A DNA stretch of 64,000 nt from Komagataeibacter intermedius TF2 (GTDB lineage Bacteria > Pseudomonadota > Alphaproteobacteria > Acetobacterales > Acetobacteraceae). A program made the translations under genes and the position numbers. The stretch is taken from the NCBI RefSeq assembly GCF_000964425.1, contig NZ_BANF01000027.1:1-64000 (forward strand), written 5' to 3'. A model generated the notes under the pieces. It made no database searches. It was not told the DNA's origin and worked only from the letters and a program-made list of their open reading frames with translations. Positions 41,916-49,698 of the stretch are shown here, piece after piece. Position 1 is the first letter of the stretch. Every line of letters begins with the position of its first letter.

Positions 41916-42091
41916 TCGGAACCCACTTCGGCTTCTTCTACAAGGGCTGCCGGGTGGAATGCACCCGGAAAGAAGCGCGGATCATCCTGCACGGAAAGGT
42001 CGTCGGGAAGTCCAAGGCGGTCTCGCGGGCCGCTATCGAAAAGGACGTGGAGAGGGTGATTGCTCGGTTGAGGGAGGTGGGGAATGGGTGA
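41912..42091 (+). CDS. Small basic phage protein (59 aa)
   Basis: MIGTHFGFFYKGCRVECTRK, EARIILHGKVVGKSKAVSRA, AIEKDVERVIARLREVGNG: a beta hairpin plus helix. ATGA overlap with the methyltransferase and overlap with the excisionase-like gene. Unknown. Confidence 0.5.
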   Translation: MIGTHFGFFYKGCRVECTRKEARIILHGKVVGKSKAVSRAAIEKDVERVIARLREVGNG

Positions 42092-42323
42092 AGTCCAGCC
42101 CCGATGGCTAAGACCAGAAGATGCCGCCCGGTATGTTGGTCGGCGCGTGGATGAATTGCCGCGACTGGTGAGGGCTGGGAAGCTGCCCCAACCATCGCGC
42201 CATTTTGGCCCTCGGTCGCCTCGGTATGACCGGCTTGAACTTGATCAGATTATGGGAAGCCGAAAGGTCGAGAATGACGCAGACGCCATCTTCCGGGAAG
42301 AAATGGAACGAGCGTGGCGGTGA
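42084..42323 (+). CDS. Excisionase-like / AlpA-like protein
   Basis: 79 residues. PRWLRPEDAARYVGRRVDELPRLVRAGKLPQPSRHFGPRSPRYDRLELDQIMGSRK follows the winged-helix excisionase/AlpA pattern (L...EAA.Y.G.........G.LP.P......RYD...LD). It lies directly before and overlaps the integrase, the usual xis position. It should direct excision. Confidence 0.75.
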   Translation: MGEVQPRWLRPEDAARYVGRRVDELPRLVRAGKLPQPSRHFGPRSPRYDRLELDQIMGSRKVENDADAIFREEMERAWR

Positions 42324-43281
42324 TGTCCGTATCGTGCGGAAAAAGTTGGCAGACGGAACAGTCAAGGAATATCGGTATCCAAGGAAACGTTCCGATCCAA
42401 ACCCAGTATTGGATCAAAAAAGCCTTCATGCTCTTCTATCCGCATATAGAAAATCGTCTGAGTTTTCTCACCTGAAAGAAAGGACGCAAAATAATTACCT
42501 GACGAGTATCCGAAAAATAGAAACTATAGGCCGCATCCCCGTCGAGGGGTTACGCAGGCGGCATATTCTGGAGTTGAGAGACACGGTCGCGAGGGAGACA
42601 GGAAACGGTAGCGCAAACAATATGATCGTGGTCCTGTCCTCAATTTTAGGATGGGGCGTTGACCGGGACTGGCTGCCATTCAATGTTGCCTACCGCGTCA
42701 AAAAACTACCAATCGGGTCATATATAGCCTGGTCAGAATCTCAGGTTGAGACGGCGCTTACCTGCTTTTCTGAGCCATTGCGCCGCGCTGTCCTGCTGGC
42801 CGCCTACACAGGACAACGTCGGGGCGATCTCATCAAAATGAGATGGGATCATTGGTCAGGCAGGCAACTTTATGTGAACCAAGAGAAAAAGCGCGCTGGG
42901 GCGAAAGATATTGAGGTTTATATTCCTATCCATCCGAGACTGGCCGCAGAGATGTTGGAATGGAAAAAGGATGGCTGCGACTACATTCTTGAAAACTGCG
43001 GTGAAAAATGGGTGGGAGTAAATCTATCAAAACGCATCGCGTTACAGGTCAGGAAATTTGGTTTGCCCGCGGGGTTGAACATGCATGGGCTGCGGAAATA
43101 TGCGGCAGCCATGTTGGCTGAGGCTGGCTGCACGTCCCATCAGATCGCATCGATCACCGGGCATTCCACGCTTGAAATGGTCGAACATTATACGAAATCT
43201 GCCAGGCAAAAAGTGTTGGCTCGTGAGGCTATGGACAAGCTTCAGGACAACTTTGGAAACCACGGGAAAACTACAAACTAA
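42274..43281 (+). CDS. Tyrosine-family site-specific integrase
   Basis: 335 residues from the ATG at 42274 within the excisionase-like gene; a later GTG is possible. The arm/core-binding domain (HALLSAYRKSSEFSHLKERTQNNYLTSIRKIE) leads to the catalytic domain with Arg182 (TGQRRGDLI), His271-x2-Arg274 (HGLRKYAA), His297 (TGHSTLEMV) and the nucleophile Tyr306 (EHYTK). All key residues are present, so it is probably active. It marks the right end; the att core should lie just beyond 43281. Confidence 0.95.
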   Translation: MTQTPSSGKKWNERGGDVRIVRKKLADGTVKEYRYPRKRSDPNPVLDQKSLHALLSAYRKSSEFSHLKERTQNNYLTSIRKIETIGRIPVEGLRRRHILELRDTVARETGNGSANNMIVVLSSILGWGVDRDWLPFNVAYRVKKLPIGSYIAWSESQVETALTCFSEPLRRAVLLAAYTGQRRGDLIKMRWDHWSGRQLYVNQEKKRAGAKDIEVYIPIHPRLAAEMLEWKKDGCDYILENCGEKWVGVNLSKRIALQVRKFGLPAGLNMHGLRKYAAAMLAEAGCTSHQIASITGHSTLEMVEHYTKSARQKVLAREAMDKLQDNFGNHGKTTN

Positions 43282-43294
43282 CTTATTGTTTTGT

Positions 43295-43567
43295 ATGTAT
43301 ATTCTTATTTTCCTGGAAATGGTACCGCTGATGGCCGTTTCCCTGATCGCGGTCCTGCACTGGCCGCAGGTACAGGCCCTGCTGGGACGCAGGATCATCC
43401 GTTCCACGCCGCCGCAGCTGAAGCGGGAGCCGCTTGGCCTGCCCTATGCCCTTGGGGCGCTGGGCATGATGGCGGTGTTTGAGGTCCTGCCGTATTGCGA
43501 GGAAGCACTGCGTGACTGGAAAGCCAACCCCGGCCGACTGACCCCGCCCGCGGGCCAGCCAGCCTGA
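43295..43567 (+). CDS. Small membrane protein at the prophage-host junction
   Basis: 90 residues from the ATG at 43295; the ATG at 43319 is the alternative and no clear ribosome site precedes either. Two TM segments (MVPLMAVSLIAVLHW and YALGALGMMAVFEVLPY) around a basic loop RRIIRSTPPQLKREPLG. Composition turns GC-rich here. The prophage may have replaced the original upstream region or 5' end of this gene. Unknown family. A strong hairpin follows it. Confidence 0.5.
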   Translation: MYILIFLEMVPLMAVSLIAVLHWPQVQALLGRRIIRSTPPQLKREPLGLPYALGALGMMAVFEVLPYCEEALRDWKANPGRLTPPAGQPA

Positions 43568-43615
43568 CGCAGATGACAGGGGCGACCCCTGCCCCCATGG
43601 CAGGATCACAACAGA

Positions 43616-43648
43616 ACAGCCCGGACGGAACATATCCGTCCGGGCTGT
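43616..43648. terminator. Strong hairpin after the junction gene
   Basis: ACAGCCCGGACGGA pairs perfectly with TCCGTCCGGGCTGT around a five-base loop (14-bp stem). No long T run follows, so termination efficiency is uncertain, but position between converging genes fits a terminator. Confidence 0.7.
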
Positions 43649-43705
43649 CATGCATTCGTCCTGCCCTTCATGCGGCACCATGACCGCATGTGATCCGGCG
43701 CATGG

Positions 43706-43927
43706 TCATTTTCCGCCTGTGGCGTCGTGCCTGTCCACGTGGACGTGGGAACGGCGGTAAAGGCGCGCGACCTGTCTGGTCACGTCATCCGATCCGTGCA
43801 GGGTGCGGTTATGAAATGCCCGCACGCTGTCATGCGTGGCATAGAAGCGGCGCGTCTGGCGATCCGCCTCCAGGATGACGGTGCCAAGGAATGTGCCGTC
43901 GATTTCGATGATACGGGATTCAAGCAT
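43706..43927 (-). CDS. Hypothetical protein (73 aa)
   Basis: From the ATG at 43927: LESRIIEIDGTFLGTVILEADRQTRRFYATHDSVRAFHNRTLHGSDDVTRQVARLYRRSHV. A small beta unit plus helix; the ID..F.G......... RF.A...VR......D pattern is common in short alphaproteobacterial proteins of unknown role, from memory. Convergent with the junction gene. Confidence 0.5.
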   Translation of the reverse strand: MLESRIIEIDGTFLGTVILEADRQTRRFYATHDSVRAFHNRTLHGSDDVTRQVARLYRRSHVHVDRHDATGGK

Positions 43928-44499
43928 TGAAAAAACTGCCCTTGCATGTCCGTGGCGATGCACGGACGGTTTCCGGCAGGATTTCCGCCGGCTGTTTTAT
44001 GGAATGGCCGCCCGCATGACGGGAACGGCTGGAATGGTGCGACATCGATCGGTGCAACGCATTCGCATGGCTGGCTGGATCATGGGGAATCATCCTGCAT
44101 GATGGGTGCGGTATGTCTTTCAACGGGAACAATACACACCGGGTACCCTGCGTCAATACATAATAACTTTATTATAGTGGAATTATCCATACATCATTTG
44201 ATTGTCGTTGTTTATGGCATTTTGAAGACATTTTTAACGTTTACAGTCTATTAAATGGGCATTCTTTCCGCAGGAATGCCTTTGTAATGATTGTGTGACA
44301 CGCCCTAGCCCCGTGCACATCCGCTGTGCGACGCGCATGGCGGGAAATTTTCACGATCAAAATATCATTATTTTTTGTTATATTTTTATATGACATTTTT
44401 TATATGCACATTTTTATGGATGTGATTATATAATCCACATAATGAATGATGGAACCATAGGTCCGCACCCGTGGCGTCCTCATCATCAGGAGACAGGCA
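43928..44499. other. Intergenic region, 572 bp
   Basis: No credible gene. A hairpin GGCATTC-N9-GAATGCC at 44258-44280 is followed by TTTG and could terminate transcription. From about 44340 the sequence is very AT-rich, likely promoter region for the peroxiredoxin-like gene. An earlier AT-rich patch lies at 44150-44250. Confidence 0.5.
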
Positions 44500-45015
44500 A
44501 TGGCAATTTTCCCCGGCTGGAAAGCCCCGGATTTCATGACCGAGACAGGCACAGGGCCAGTCCGTTTCCATACATGGGGTCATGGGTGCTGGCGTATTGT
44601 CCTGACCCATCCGGGAGATTACAGCATGCACAGCCTGCGGGCCGGGCTGCGATGGGCACGTACGCGCGCCCAGCCGGTGCGCCTGCTGGGCCTTGCACCC
44701 ATTACCCCTGCCCCTCTGTCTGGCGTGATCCCCCTGCCTTCCGCAGGGGCGGCGGCAGATATGCCGGATTTCCCGATCGTTCATGATGAAACAGGCCATA
44801 TTGCCGCCCTGTGGCGGGGTGTCACGGTGGATGTCGGACCGGGCGGCGAAGATATGGAAGAACATGCCGCCTTCATTGTAGATCCCGACAATACAGTGCG
44901 CAGCACACTGATCCACCCGGCCTCAACGGAACGGAATTTCAATGACATCATCCGCGTGGCGCATGGGCTTGGCGCGGGTTGCCCGTCCCTGAAGCAGACC
45001 CCGCGCGCGGCATAG
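44500..45015 (+). CDS. Peroxiredoxin-fold protein lacking the peroxidatic cysteine
   Basis: 171 residues, GGAGA upstream of the ATG. The start (FPGWKAPDFMTETGTGPVRFHTW) and C-terminus (TLIHPASTERNFNDIIRVAHGLG) are those of Prx6/1-Cys peroxiredoxins. At the active site, where the family has HPADFTPVCTTEL, it has HPGDYSMHSLRAGL: His37, Pro38 and Asp40 remain but the catalytic Cys is Ser45. The only nearby Cys (30) is not at an active-site position. It therefore cannot act as a normal peroxidase; a binding or regulatory role is possible. The middle is shorter than usual. Confidence 0.8.
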   Translation: MAIFPGWKAPDFMTETGTGPVRFHTWGHGCWRIVLTHPGDYSMHSLRAGLRWARTRAQPVRLLGLAPITPAPLSGVIPLPSAGAAADMPDFPIVHDETGHIAALWRGVTVDVGPGGEDMEEHAAFIVDPDNTVRSTLIHPASTERNFNDIIRVAHGLGAGCPSLKQTPRAA

Positions 45016-45072
45016 AAACCGTGAACGGGTCGCCCATGACCACACTGTTTTCCCTACATCGGGAGCACGACA

Positions 45073-45795
45073 ATGTCCCTGCGCATGCATCCTGAGCAGG
45101 TGCCTTCGCCCATAATACCCGTTGTTCCGCCCGGCATGCTGCCTGCGCCAGATGGCAGCATGACTGCCGGGGCGATAGTGATACAGGCCCTGTCCGGTTT
45201 TGACGTGGTCATCGTTCCTGGGCTGGACGGGTCCGGGCCGCAGCACTGGCAGTCACAATGGGAGTTATTTTTCCGCCTGCATGGGGTGACGGTGCGACGT
45301 GTGCAGCAGAACAACTGGACACATCCCCATTATCCGGACTGGGTGCAGGGCCTGCAACACGCCGTGCGGAGCTGCCGCCGGCCCGTTATCCTTGTCGCCC
45401 ACAGCCTTGGCGCCATACTGAGTGTACGCATGGCGGTCGAACAGGGGGCTGCGGGCGTCGTGGGGGCGTTTCTGGTCGCACCGGCGGATATTGACCATCA
45501 TCACGGTCCCGACGCGGCACGGGTGGCCGGTTTTGCGCCACTGCCCACAACACCGCTGCCTTTTCCTGCCATGCTTATGGCCAGTCAGGATGATGAATGG
45601 CTGAGCATGTCCCGTGCCCGTGACCTTGCCGCCCTGTGGGGGGCGACGCTGGTCAATGCTGGCACGGTCGGTCATATTGGCAACCATGCCCGTGTCGGCC
45701 TGTGGCCGGATGGCATGACGGCGCTGGAAAATCTGCTCCGCTTCATCCGTCAGCGTGCGCCCCACTGCGGAACGGTCACGCCACACCTGTCGTAA
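45073..45795 (+). CDS. RBBP9/YdeN-family serine hydrolase
   Basis: 240 residues. The alpha/beta hydrolase core starts at DVVIVPGLDGSGPQHWQSQWE, the hallmark of the RBBP9-type family. Nucleophile Ser111 in AHSLGA, Asp of LMASQDDEW (about 173-174), and His201 in VGHIG complete the triad. The first 40 residues are an extension without assigned role. It follows the peroxiredoxin-like gene by 57 bases and may be co-transcribed. Substrate unknown. Confidence 0.85.
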   Translation: MSLRMHPEQVPSPIIPVVPPGMLPAPDGSMTAGAIVIQALSGFDVVIVPGLDGSGPQHWQSQWELFFRLHGVTVRRVQQNNWTHPHYPDWVQGLQHAVRSCRRPVILVAHSLGAILSVRMAVEQGAAGVVGAFLVAPADIDHHHGPDAARVAGFAPLPTTPLPFPAMLMASQDDEWLSMSRARDLAALWGATLVNAGTVGHIGNHARVGLWPDGMTALENLLRFIRQRAPHCGTVTPHLS

Positions 45796-46107
45796 GTGTA
45801 TATCTGGCGGATACCGCCACCGATCGGCCTGTGCGCCACACGACAGCCTGACCCAAGACCGACCGCACGAACACCGGGGCGCAATGGCGCGCGCCGGGGT
45901 GGACATGATGGTCCACGGCATGGTCGTCACGCTGGCCGCCAGCATGAATTCAGTGCGGCCAGCGGCTATGGGTGGCTGGCGTCACGGTCCATGATAAAAA
46001 ACATTCCGTATCCCTTCGCATGACCGGGCTTTCCATGGCATAGACATAAATGCAAATGCGTCGCATTTATTCATGTGCCGTAACGGAAGGGAGCCGTAGC
46101 GATCAAT
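45796..46107. other. Intergenic region, 312 bp, with Fur-type site
   Basis: No credible gene. It holds the palindrome at 46054-46068, described separately, 40 bases before the iron cassette. Remaining sequence shows no repeats of note. Confidence 0.5.
46054..46068. promoter_or_regulatory. Candidate Fur box
   Basis: AAATGC-GTC-GCATTT is a perfect inverted repeat, within TGCAAATGCGTCGCATTTAT, which looks like an alphaproteobacterial Fur-type site. It lies 40 bases before the DUF3649-PepSY-DUF3325 genes, which belong to iron-siderophore uptake loci. Repression by iron is inferred. Confidence 0.65.
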
Positions 46108-46362
46108 ATGACACAGGACAGGACGCGCCTGACACGCAACCGGGTGGCCGGCATCCTGCCTGCCTGCCTGGTTTCCTATGCGCTTGCCCATTTCATGGTC
46201 ATTGCCAGCGTATCGGCCAGCGCCGCCACCGCGCAGCTTGGACAGATCATCGCCCTTGCCTGCCTGCCCGCGTTGGTCGTGCTGTGTTTCAGTTCGTCGG
46301 CAGGTGTGCTGTCTGTCTGCATGGGTGGCGGCCTTGCAGTCCTTATCGAACTGATTTCGTAA
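46108..46362 (+). CDS. DUF3649-like membrane protein (iron uptake cassette)
   Basis: 84 residues, three hydrophobic segments: RVAGILPACLVSYALAHFMVIAS, LGQIIALACLPALVVLCFSSSA and GVLSVCMGGGLAVLIEL. Size, hydrophobic layout and position before a PepSY gene match DUF3649 proteins, which accompany TonB-dependent siderophore receptor loci. Its stop overlaps the next start (TAATG). Confidence 0.75.
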   Translation: MTQDRTRLTRNRVAGILPACLVSYALAHFMVIASVSASAATAQLGQIIALACLPALVVLCFSSSAGVLSVCMGGGLAVLIELIS

Positions 46363-47831
46363 TGCGTGAAACCCTGCGTACCCGCCTGGGGTGGCTACAT
46401 GCGTGGGCCGGTTTTCTGGCTGGCCTGATCGCGACGTGCATTTTCATGACGGGTACCCTGTCGGTATTTGACGCGGAAATGACACGGTGGATGCAGCCTG
46501 AAAACCAGGTACCGGCCAATGCCCCCCTGACGGGCACCGCGCTGGATGCCGCGGCAGCCCTGATCCATGAACAGCAGGTACGCGGATCATCGGTTTTCCT
46601 GACCCTGCCATCACCCCGGTCGCCCACCCTTGATGTGCTGCATTACGACGGGCAGAAGTTTGTCGGCACACTGTTCGACCCGCGCAGTGGCGTGCCCATT
46701 ACGGTACGGGCCACCATGGGGGGCACATTCTTCTTCAGTTTCCATTACACGCTACTGGCCGGAACGACTGGCACCCGTCTCGTCGATATCCTTGGTATCG
46801 CCCTGCTTGTTACGATCGTATCGGGCATTGTCATACACCTGCGCGCGCTTGTGCCGGACATTGTCATGCTGCGCCTGTCCACCGCACGCCTGCGGGGATG
46901 GCTGGATGCCCACCTGCTGGTCGGTGTGCTGTTCCTGCCGTTTACGATCATGATCATCTACACCGGCACCGTGGTCAACGCGAACCTGATCCTGCCTGCA
47001 ACACCGCTGACACACCTGTTTGCCCCGGAAAAGCCGGAAATGCCCGCGGCAGGTCCGACTGTCACCACCGCCGCTCCGCCGCCGCTACCCGCGCTTGCCC
47101 CCCTTCTGGCGACAGCGCGCCGCAGCCTGCACGGTCGCGAGATCGGGTTTATCCTGTTTTCCCCTGACCGCCTGAGCCTGTACGCCAGCGATGCATCCGG
47201 ACCATTCCTGACCCGCGACCATGCCGATTTCAGCCTGCCGGACGGCCACCTGCTGGGCACGACCACAACACCCGGCCCGATCGCCCATACCATGCAGGCC
47301 ATGCATGGACTGCATTATGCCCGCTTTGCCCCGTTGGGGTTGCGGTGGCTGTATTTCCTGTCGGGGCTGTGCGCCACGGGCACCATTGCCAGTGGACTGG
47401 TGCTGTTCATCATGAAACGCCGCCGCGCATCCGGGCACCGGATTGGTTTTCGCATTGGTGAAGGCCTGACCATTACGACCATTACCGGACTGCCCATCAG
47501 CATACTGGTATTCCTGTGGTGCAATCACCTGCTGCCCGCCACCATGACGGGACGCGACAGGCTGGAAACCAGTCTTTTTTTTGGTGCATGGATTTTATGT
47601 GCCGGACATGCCGCCCTTCACTCCACCAGCACATCCATGAATACGGCTTGGCGGCCACAACTGGCCATGACCGCATTGCTGGGGGGCGGCCTGCCGGTGC
47701 TTGATGTCGTGGTCTGCCCCCATGCGGTCCGCAGCCTGTGGGCAATCCATGCCGGGATGGACGGGCTGGGCGTACTTGCCGCCATCATGGCGCTGTATGC
47801 CCGGCGTCAACTGCAGGATGACGGGACATGA
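46362..47831 (+). CDS. PepSY-domain membrane protein (siderophore/iron reductase type)
   Basis: 489 residues. MRETLRTRLGWLHAWAGFLAGLIATCIFMTGTLSVF is the characteristic PepSY_TM start (LH.W.G), with further TM segments near VDILGIALLVTIVSGIVIHLRAL, LLVGVLFLPFTIMIIYTG, LYFLSGLCATGTIASGLVLFIMKRRR and at the C-terminus. His residues (LHAW, FHYT, AHTMQAMHGLHYARF) could bind heme, as in ferric-siderophore reductases. Translationally coupled on both sides. Confidence 0.85.
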   Translation: MRETLRTRLGWLHAWAGFLAGLIATCIFMTGTLSVFDAEMTRWMQPENQVPANAPLTGTALDAAAALIHEQQVRGSSVFLTLPSPRSPTLDVLHYDGQKFVGTLFDPRSGVPITVRATMGGTFFFSFHYTLLAGTTGTRLVDILGIALLVTIVSGIVIHLRALVPDIVMLRLSTARLRGWLDAHLLVGVLFLPFTIMIIYTGTVVNANLILPATPLTHLFAPEKPEMPAAGPTVTTAAPPPLPALAPLLATARRSLHGREIGFILFSPDRLSLYASDASGPFLTRDHADFSLPDGHLLGTTTTPGPIAHTMQAMHGLHYARFAPLGLRWLYFLSGLCATGTIASGLVLFIMKRRRASGHRIGFRIGEGLTITTITGLPISILVFLWCNHLLPATMTGRDRLETSLFFGAWILCAGHAALHSTSTSMNTAWRPQLAMTALLGGGLPVLDVVVCPHAVRSLWAIHAGMDGLGVLAAIMALYARRQLQDDGT

Positions 47832-48094
47832 ACTTTGCCATCATCTGCGGACTATGGCTGATGGCCTTTGCATGTCATGTACGGCTGCAGCCAGCCCGTT
47901 ACCGGTTTGCGCGACTGACGCCCCACGGGCGGCGCGTGGCGGTCATGGGCCGGATTGCAGCACCTGCCTGTGCATTGATGCTGGCAATCCGGCCTGGCGG
48001 GATAACAGGCGTACTGACATGGTTTGGAAGCCTGTCGATTATGGGCCTGCTGGTAGCCCTGTGGCTGGCATTACGCCACCGGCCAGCCGCGTAA
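47828..48094 (+). CDS. DUF3325-like membrane protein
   Basis: 88 residues. MNFAIICGLWLMAFACHVRLQPAR and two further TM segments (VMGRIAAPACALMLAI, GLLVALWLALRHRP). Small membrane proteins of this type follow PepSY genes in iron cassettes (DUF3325). ATGA overlap with the PepSY gene. Exact role unknown. Confidence 0.75.
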   Translation: MNFAIICGLWLMAFACHVRLQPARYRFARLTPHGRRVAVMGRIAAPACALMLAIRPGGITGVLTWFGSLSIMGLLVALWLALRHRPAA

Positions 48095-48114
48095 TCCCGC
48101 CCAGCGGATGGGCG

Positions 48115-48534
48115 TTACCATCCGCCCCAGCCCCAACCGCCCACGTAGCCACCATAAGGATAGCCATAATAGCCGGGATACCCGTAGACAGGATAACCGT
48201 AACCGTATCCATAACCATCATAATAACCCGGCGGACCGTACCATCCGGGACCACCCCAGCCGCCGCCACCCCGGGGTCCCCTGTCCCAGCCACCGCCACG
48301 GGGGCCGCCACCGGGACCACCAAAGCCCGGGCCACCACGACCGCCGCCGCCGGGGCCGCCAAAGCCCGGACCACCGCGACCACCACCGCCGGGGCCACCC
48401 GGACCACCATGTCCCCCGCCGCCCGGACCGCCACCGGGACCATGCTGCGCATGGGCGCACGACAGTGGCAAAACCGGTGCGGCGGCCAGCGCCATGACGG
48501 TAAAAGCCGTCATCAGGGATTTCATATACTTCAT
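48115..48534 (-). CDS. Gly-rich secreted protein
   Basis: 139 residues. A signal peptide (MKYMKSLMTAFTVMALAAAP, ending near SCAHA|Q) is followed by Gly-rich repeats, GGPGGGGRGGPGF repeated, then WGGPGWYGPPGYYDGYGY and a Tyr/Gly-rich end. GGGGAGAGGAG before the ATG is a strong ribosome site. Similar small exported proteins occur in many proteobacteria; the role (envelope or metal/nickel-responsive) is not known. Convergent with the iron cassette. Confidence 0.75.
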   Translation of the reverse strand: MKYMKSLMTAFTVMALAAAPVLPLSCAHAQHGPGGGPGGGGHGGPGGPGGGGRGGPGFGGPGGGGRGGPGFGGPGGGPRGGGWDRGPRGGGGWGGPGWYGPPGYYDGYGYGYGYPVYGYPGYYGYPYGGYVGGWGWGGW

Positions 48535-48805
48535 TCCCGTACTCCTCTCCCCCTAAACTGATATCAGCCCACGACAAAACAATGGCGGATTGTCACATTA
48601 GTGTATCAATACCACATCTGTTTCAGGATACAGGCCTGATTCCCCTGCATGACCTGTCGCGTTCGACAGAAAAATATAGACATGCCCAATACCAAAAGAG
48701 GCAGACAGAAGTCGGATTTATCTATGACATGAATACCATGCCGCCGCATCCACATGCCCAGCAGCACCCGAAAATGGTTTGTAAAGCGTCCTGTAAATCG
48801 ACTGA

Positions 48806-48887
48806 AATTTTTTGGTAAAACTTTTTTCAAAAAACTTCGGGAAACGTCGCCTTTAAAAAAGCGATACTCAAAAATTTTATTTTTTCT
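48806..48887. repeat. AT-rich intergenic repeat of acetic acid bacteria (tentative)
   Basis: TTTTTTGGTAAAACTTTTTT-C-AAAAAACTT, then TCGCC-TTTAAAAAA-GCGA and CAAAAATTTTATTTTTT. Two hairpins are visible in tandem. From memory, elements of this pattern (TTTTGGTGAAGC...AAAGCTTC...GGCGACACCCAAAAACTTTTATT) are scattered through Komagataeibacter genomes between genes. Function unknown. Confidence 0.55.
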
Positions 48888-49216
48888 TATCAATGGGTTA
48901 TTTCAAACGGCTTCTTATGTGCATCGGCCGCGATACGACGGTAGCCACGCCCCTAAAGGGGGTGCAGGATCAGGACAGGAAAGATCGTGTCAGTCCAGAA
49001 TTTTCATTCAGTGAAGGAAACCGATCGCCAGAACATGCCGAGCAAGGCACATCTCCATGCTGGCGCCCCAAATTTCCACGTGAAGCTTTGACGGAAAACC
49101 TTGAAAAAAGGCGAACTGCTGATTCGCTTCGCGTTTCATCAACCTGTCGATTTGAACAGGTCGCTCCTGAAAGATGGACCCGAATGGTCTGCTGACACGA
49201 CGCGGCGCAGGATACA

Positions 49217-49242
49217 GCCGGGCTTTCCCATAAAAGCCCGGC
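49217..49242. terminator. Terminator hairpin after tautomerase gene
   Basis: GCCGGGCTTT pairs with AAAGCCCGGC across a short loop, 10 bases beyond the tautomerase stop (leftward transcription). No U tract on the minus-strand exit side beyond the stem. Confidence 0.65.
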
Positions 49243-49251
49243 CATACGTGT

Positions 49252-49665
49252 TCAGGCAGGCGCGCCCGGCAGCGGCAGCTCACCAGTCAGGAACTGGGCG
49301 CGGCCGAGGCCGAAGCTCCAGTGCTCATCCTGATTTTCAATAATCGATACCATCAGGTCGGATGGCGCAAGGCCACAGCGGGCCTGCAGCGTTTCCGCCA
49401 GAAGCTTGTAGAACGCGGCAATCTGTTCCTTGCCACGCGGGCGCGAAACCACCTGCAGCAGCACGACCCTGGACGTGCGGGGAATGTCCAGCCCCGTATC
49501 CTCGATCACCATATGGGTGGGTTCGTGTTCGGATACCAGCTGGTAGCGATCGCGTGCGGGCACCTTGAACGCTTCCAGCATGGCGTCATGCGCCGCGTCG
49601 AGCAGCCCGCGCAGTTCCGCCGGGTTGCGCTGTCCTTTTACAACGTGAAAATGCAGCAAAGGCAT
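49252..49665 (-). CDS. Tautomerase family protein
   Basis: 137 residues. Pro after the initiator Met (MPLLHFHVVKGQRNPAELRGLLDAAHDAMLEAFKVPARDRYQLV) is the catalytic N-terminal proline of 4-oxalocrotonate-type tautomerases. The second half, RVVLLQVVSRPRGKEQIAAFYKLLAETLQARCGLAPSDLMVSI, repeats the fold as in the longer (130-140 aa) subfamily. Substrate unknown. It precedes the transaminase by sequence but is in the same direction, 33 bases after its stop, so an operon is likely. Confidence 0.85.
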   Translation of the reverse strand: MPLLHFHVVKGQRNPAELRGLLDAAHDAMLEAFKVPARDRYQLVSEHEPTHMVIEDTGLDIPRTSRVVLLQVVSRPRGKEQIAAFYKLLAETLQARCGLAPSDLMVSIIENQDEHWSFGLGRAQFLTGELPLPGAPA

Positions 49666-49698
49666 GATGTTTTCCTGTTCCTGTATGAACGTCGTGGC

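Larger units (their letters stand above)
48535..49251. other. Intergenic region, 717 bp
   Basis: No credible gene seen. It contains the AT-rich repeat at 48806-48887 and a terminator hairpin at 49217-49242. The part at 48960-49200 has short open frames only and may be the remains of older coding sequence. Confidence 0.45.

Noticed and set aside
47701-48561. Long plus-strand frame of 286 codons with Thr/Ala/Arg-rich text
   Set aside because: It is the antisense shadow of the DUF3325 gene region and the Gly-rich protein at 48115-48534; the minus-strand protein has a proper signal peptide and ribosome site.
48606-48893. 95-codon minus-strand frame across the AT-rich repeat
   Set aside because: Runs through hairpin repeats with Lys/Phe-rich text and no ribosome site; explained by the repeat.
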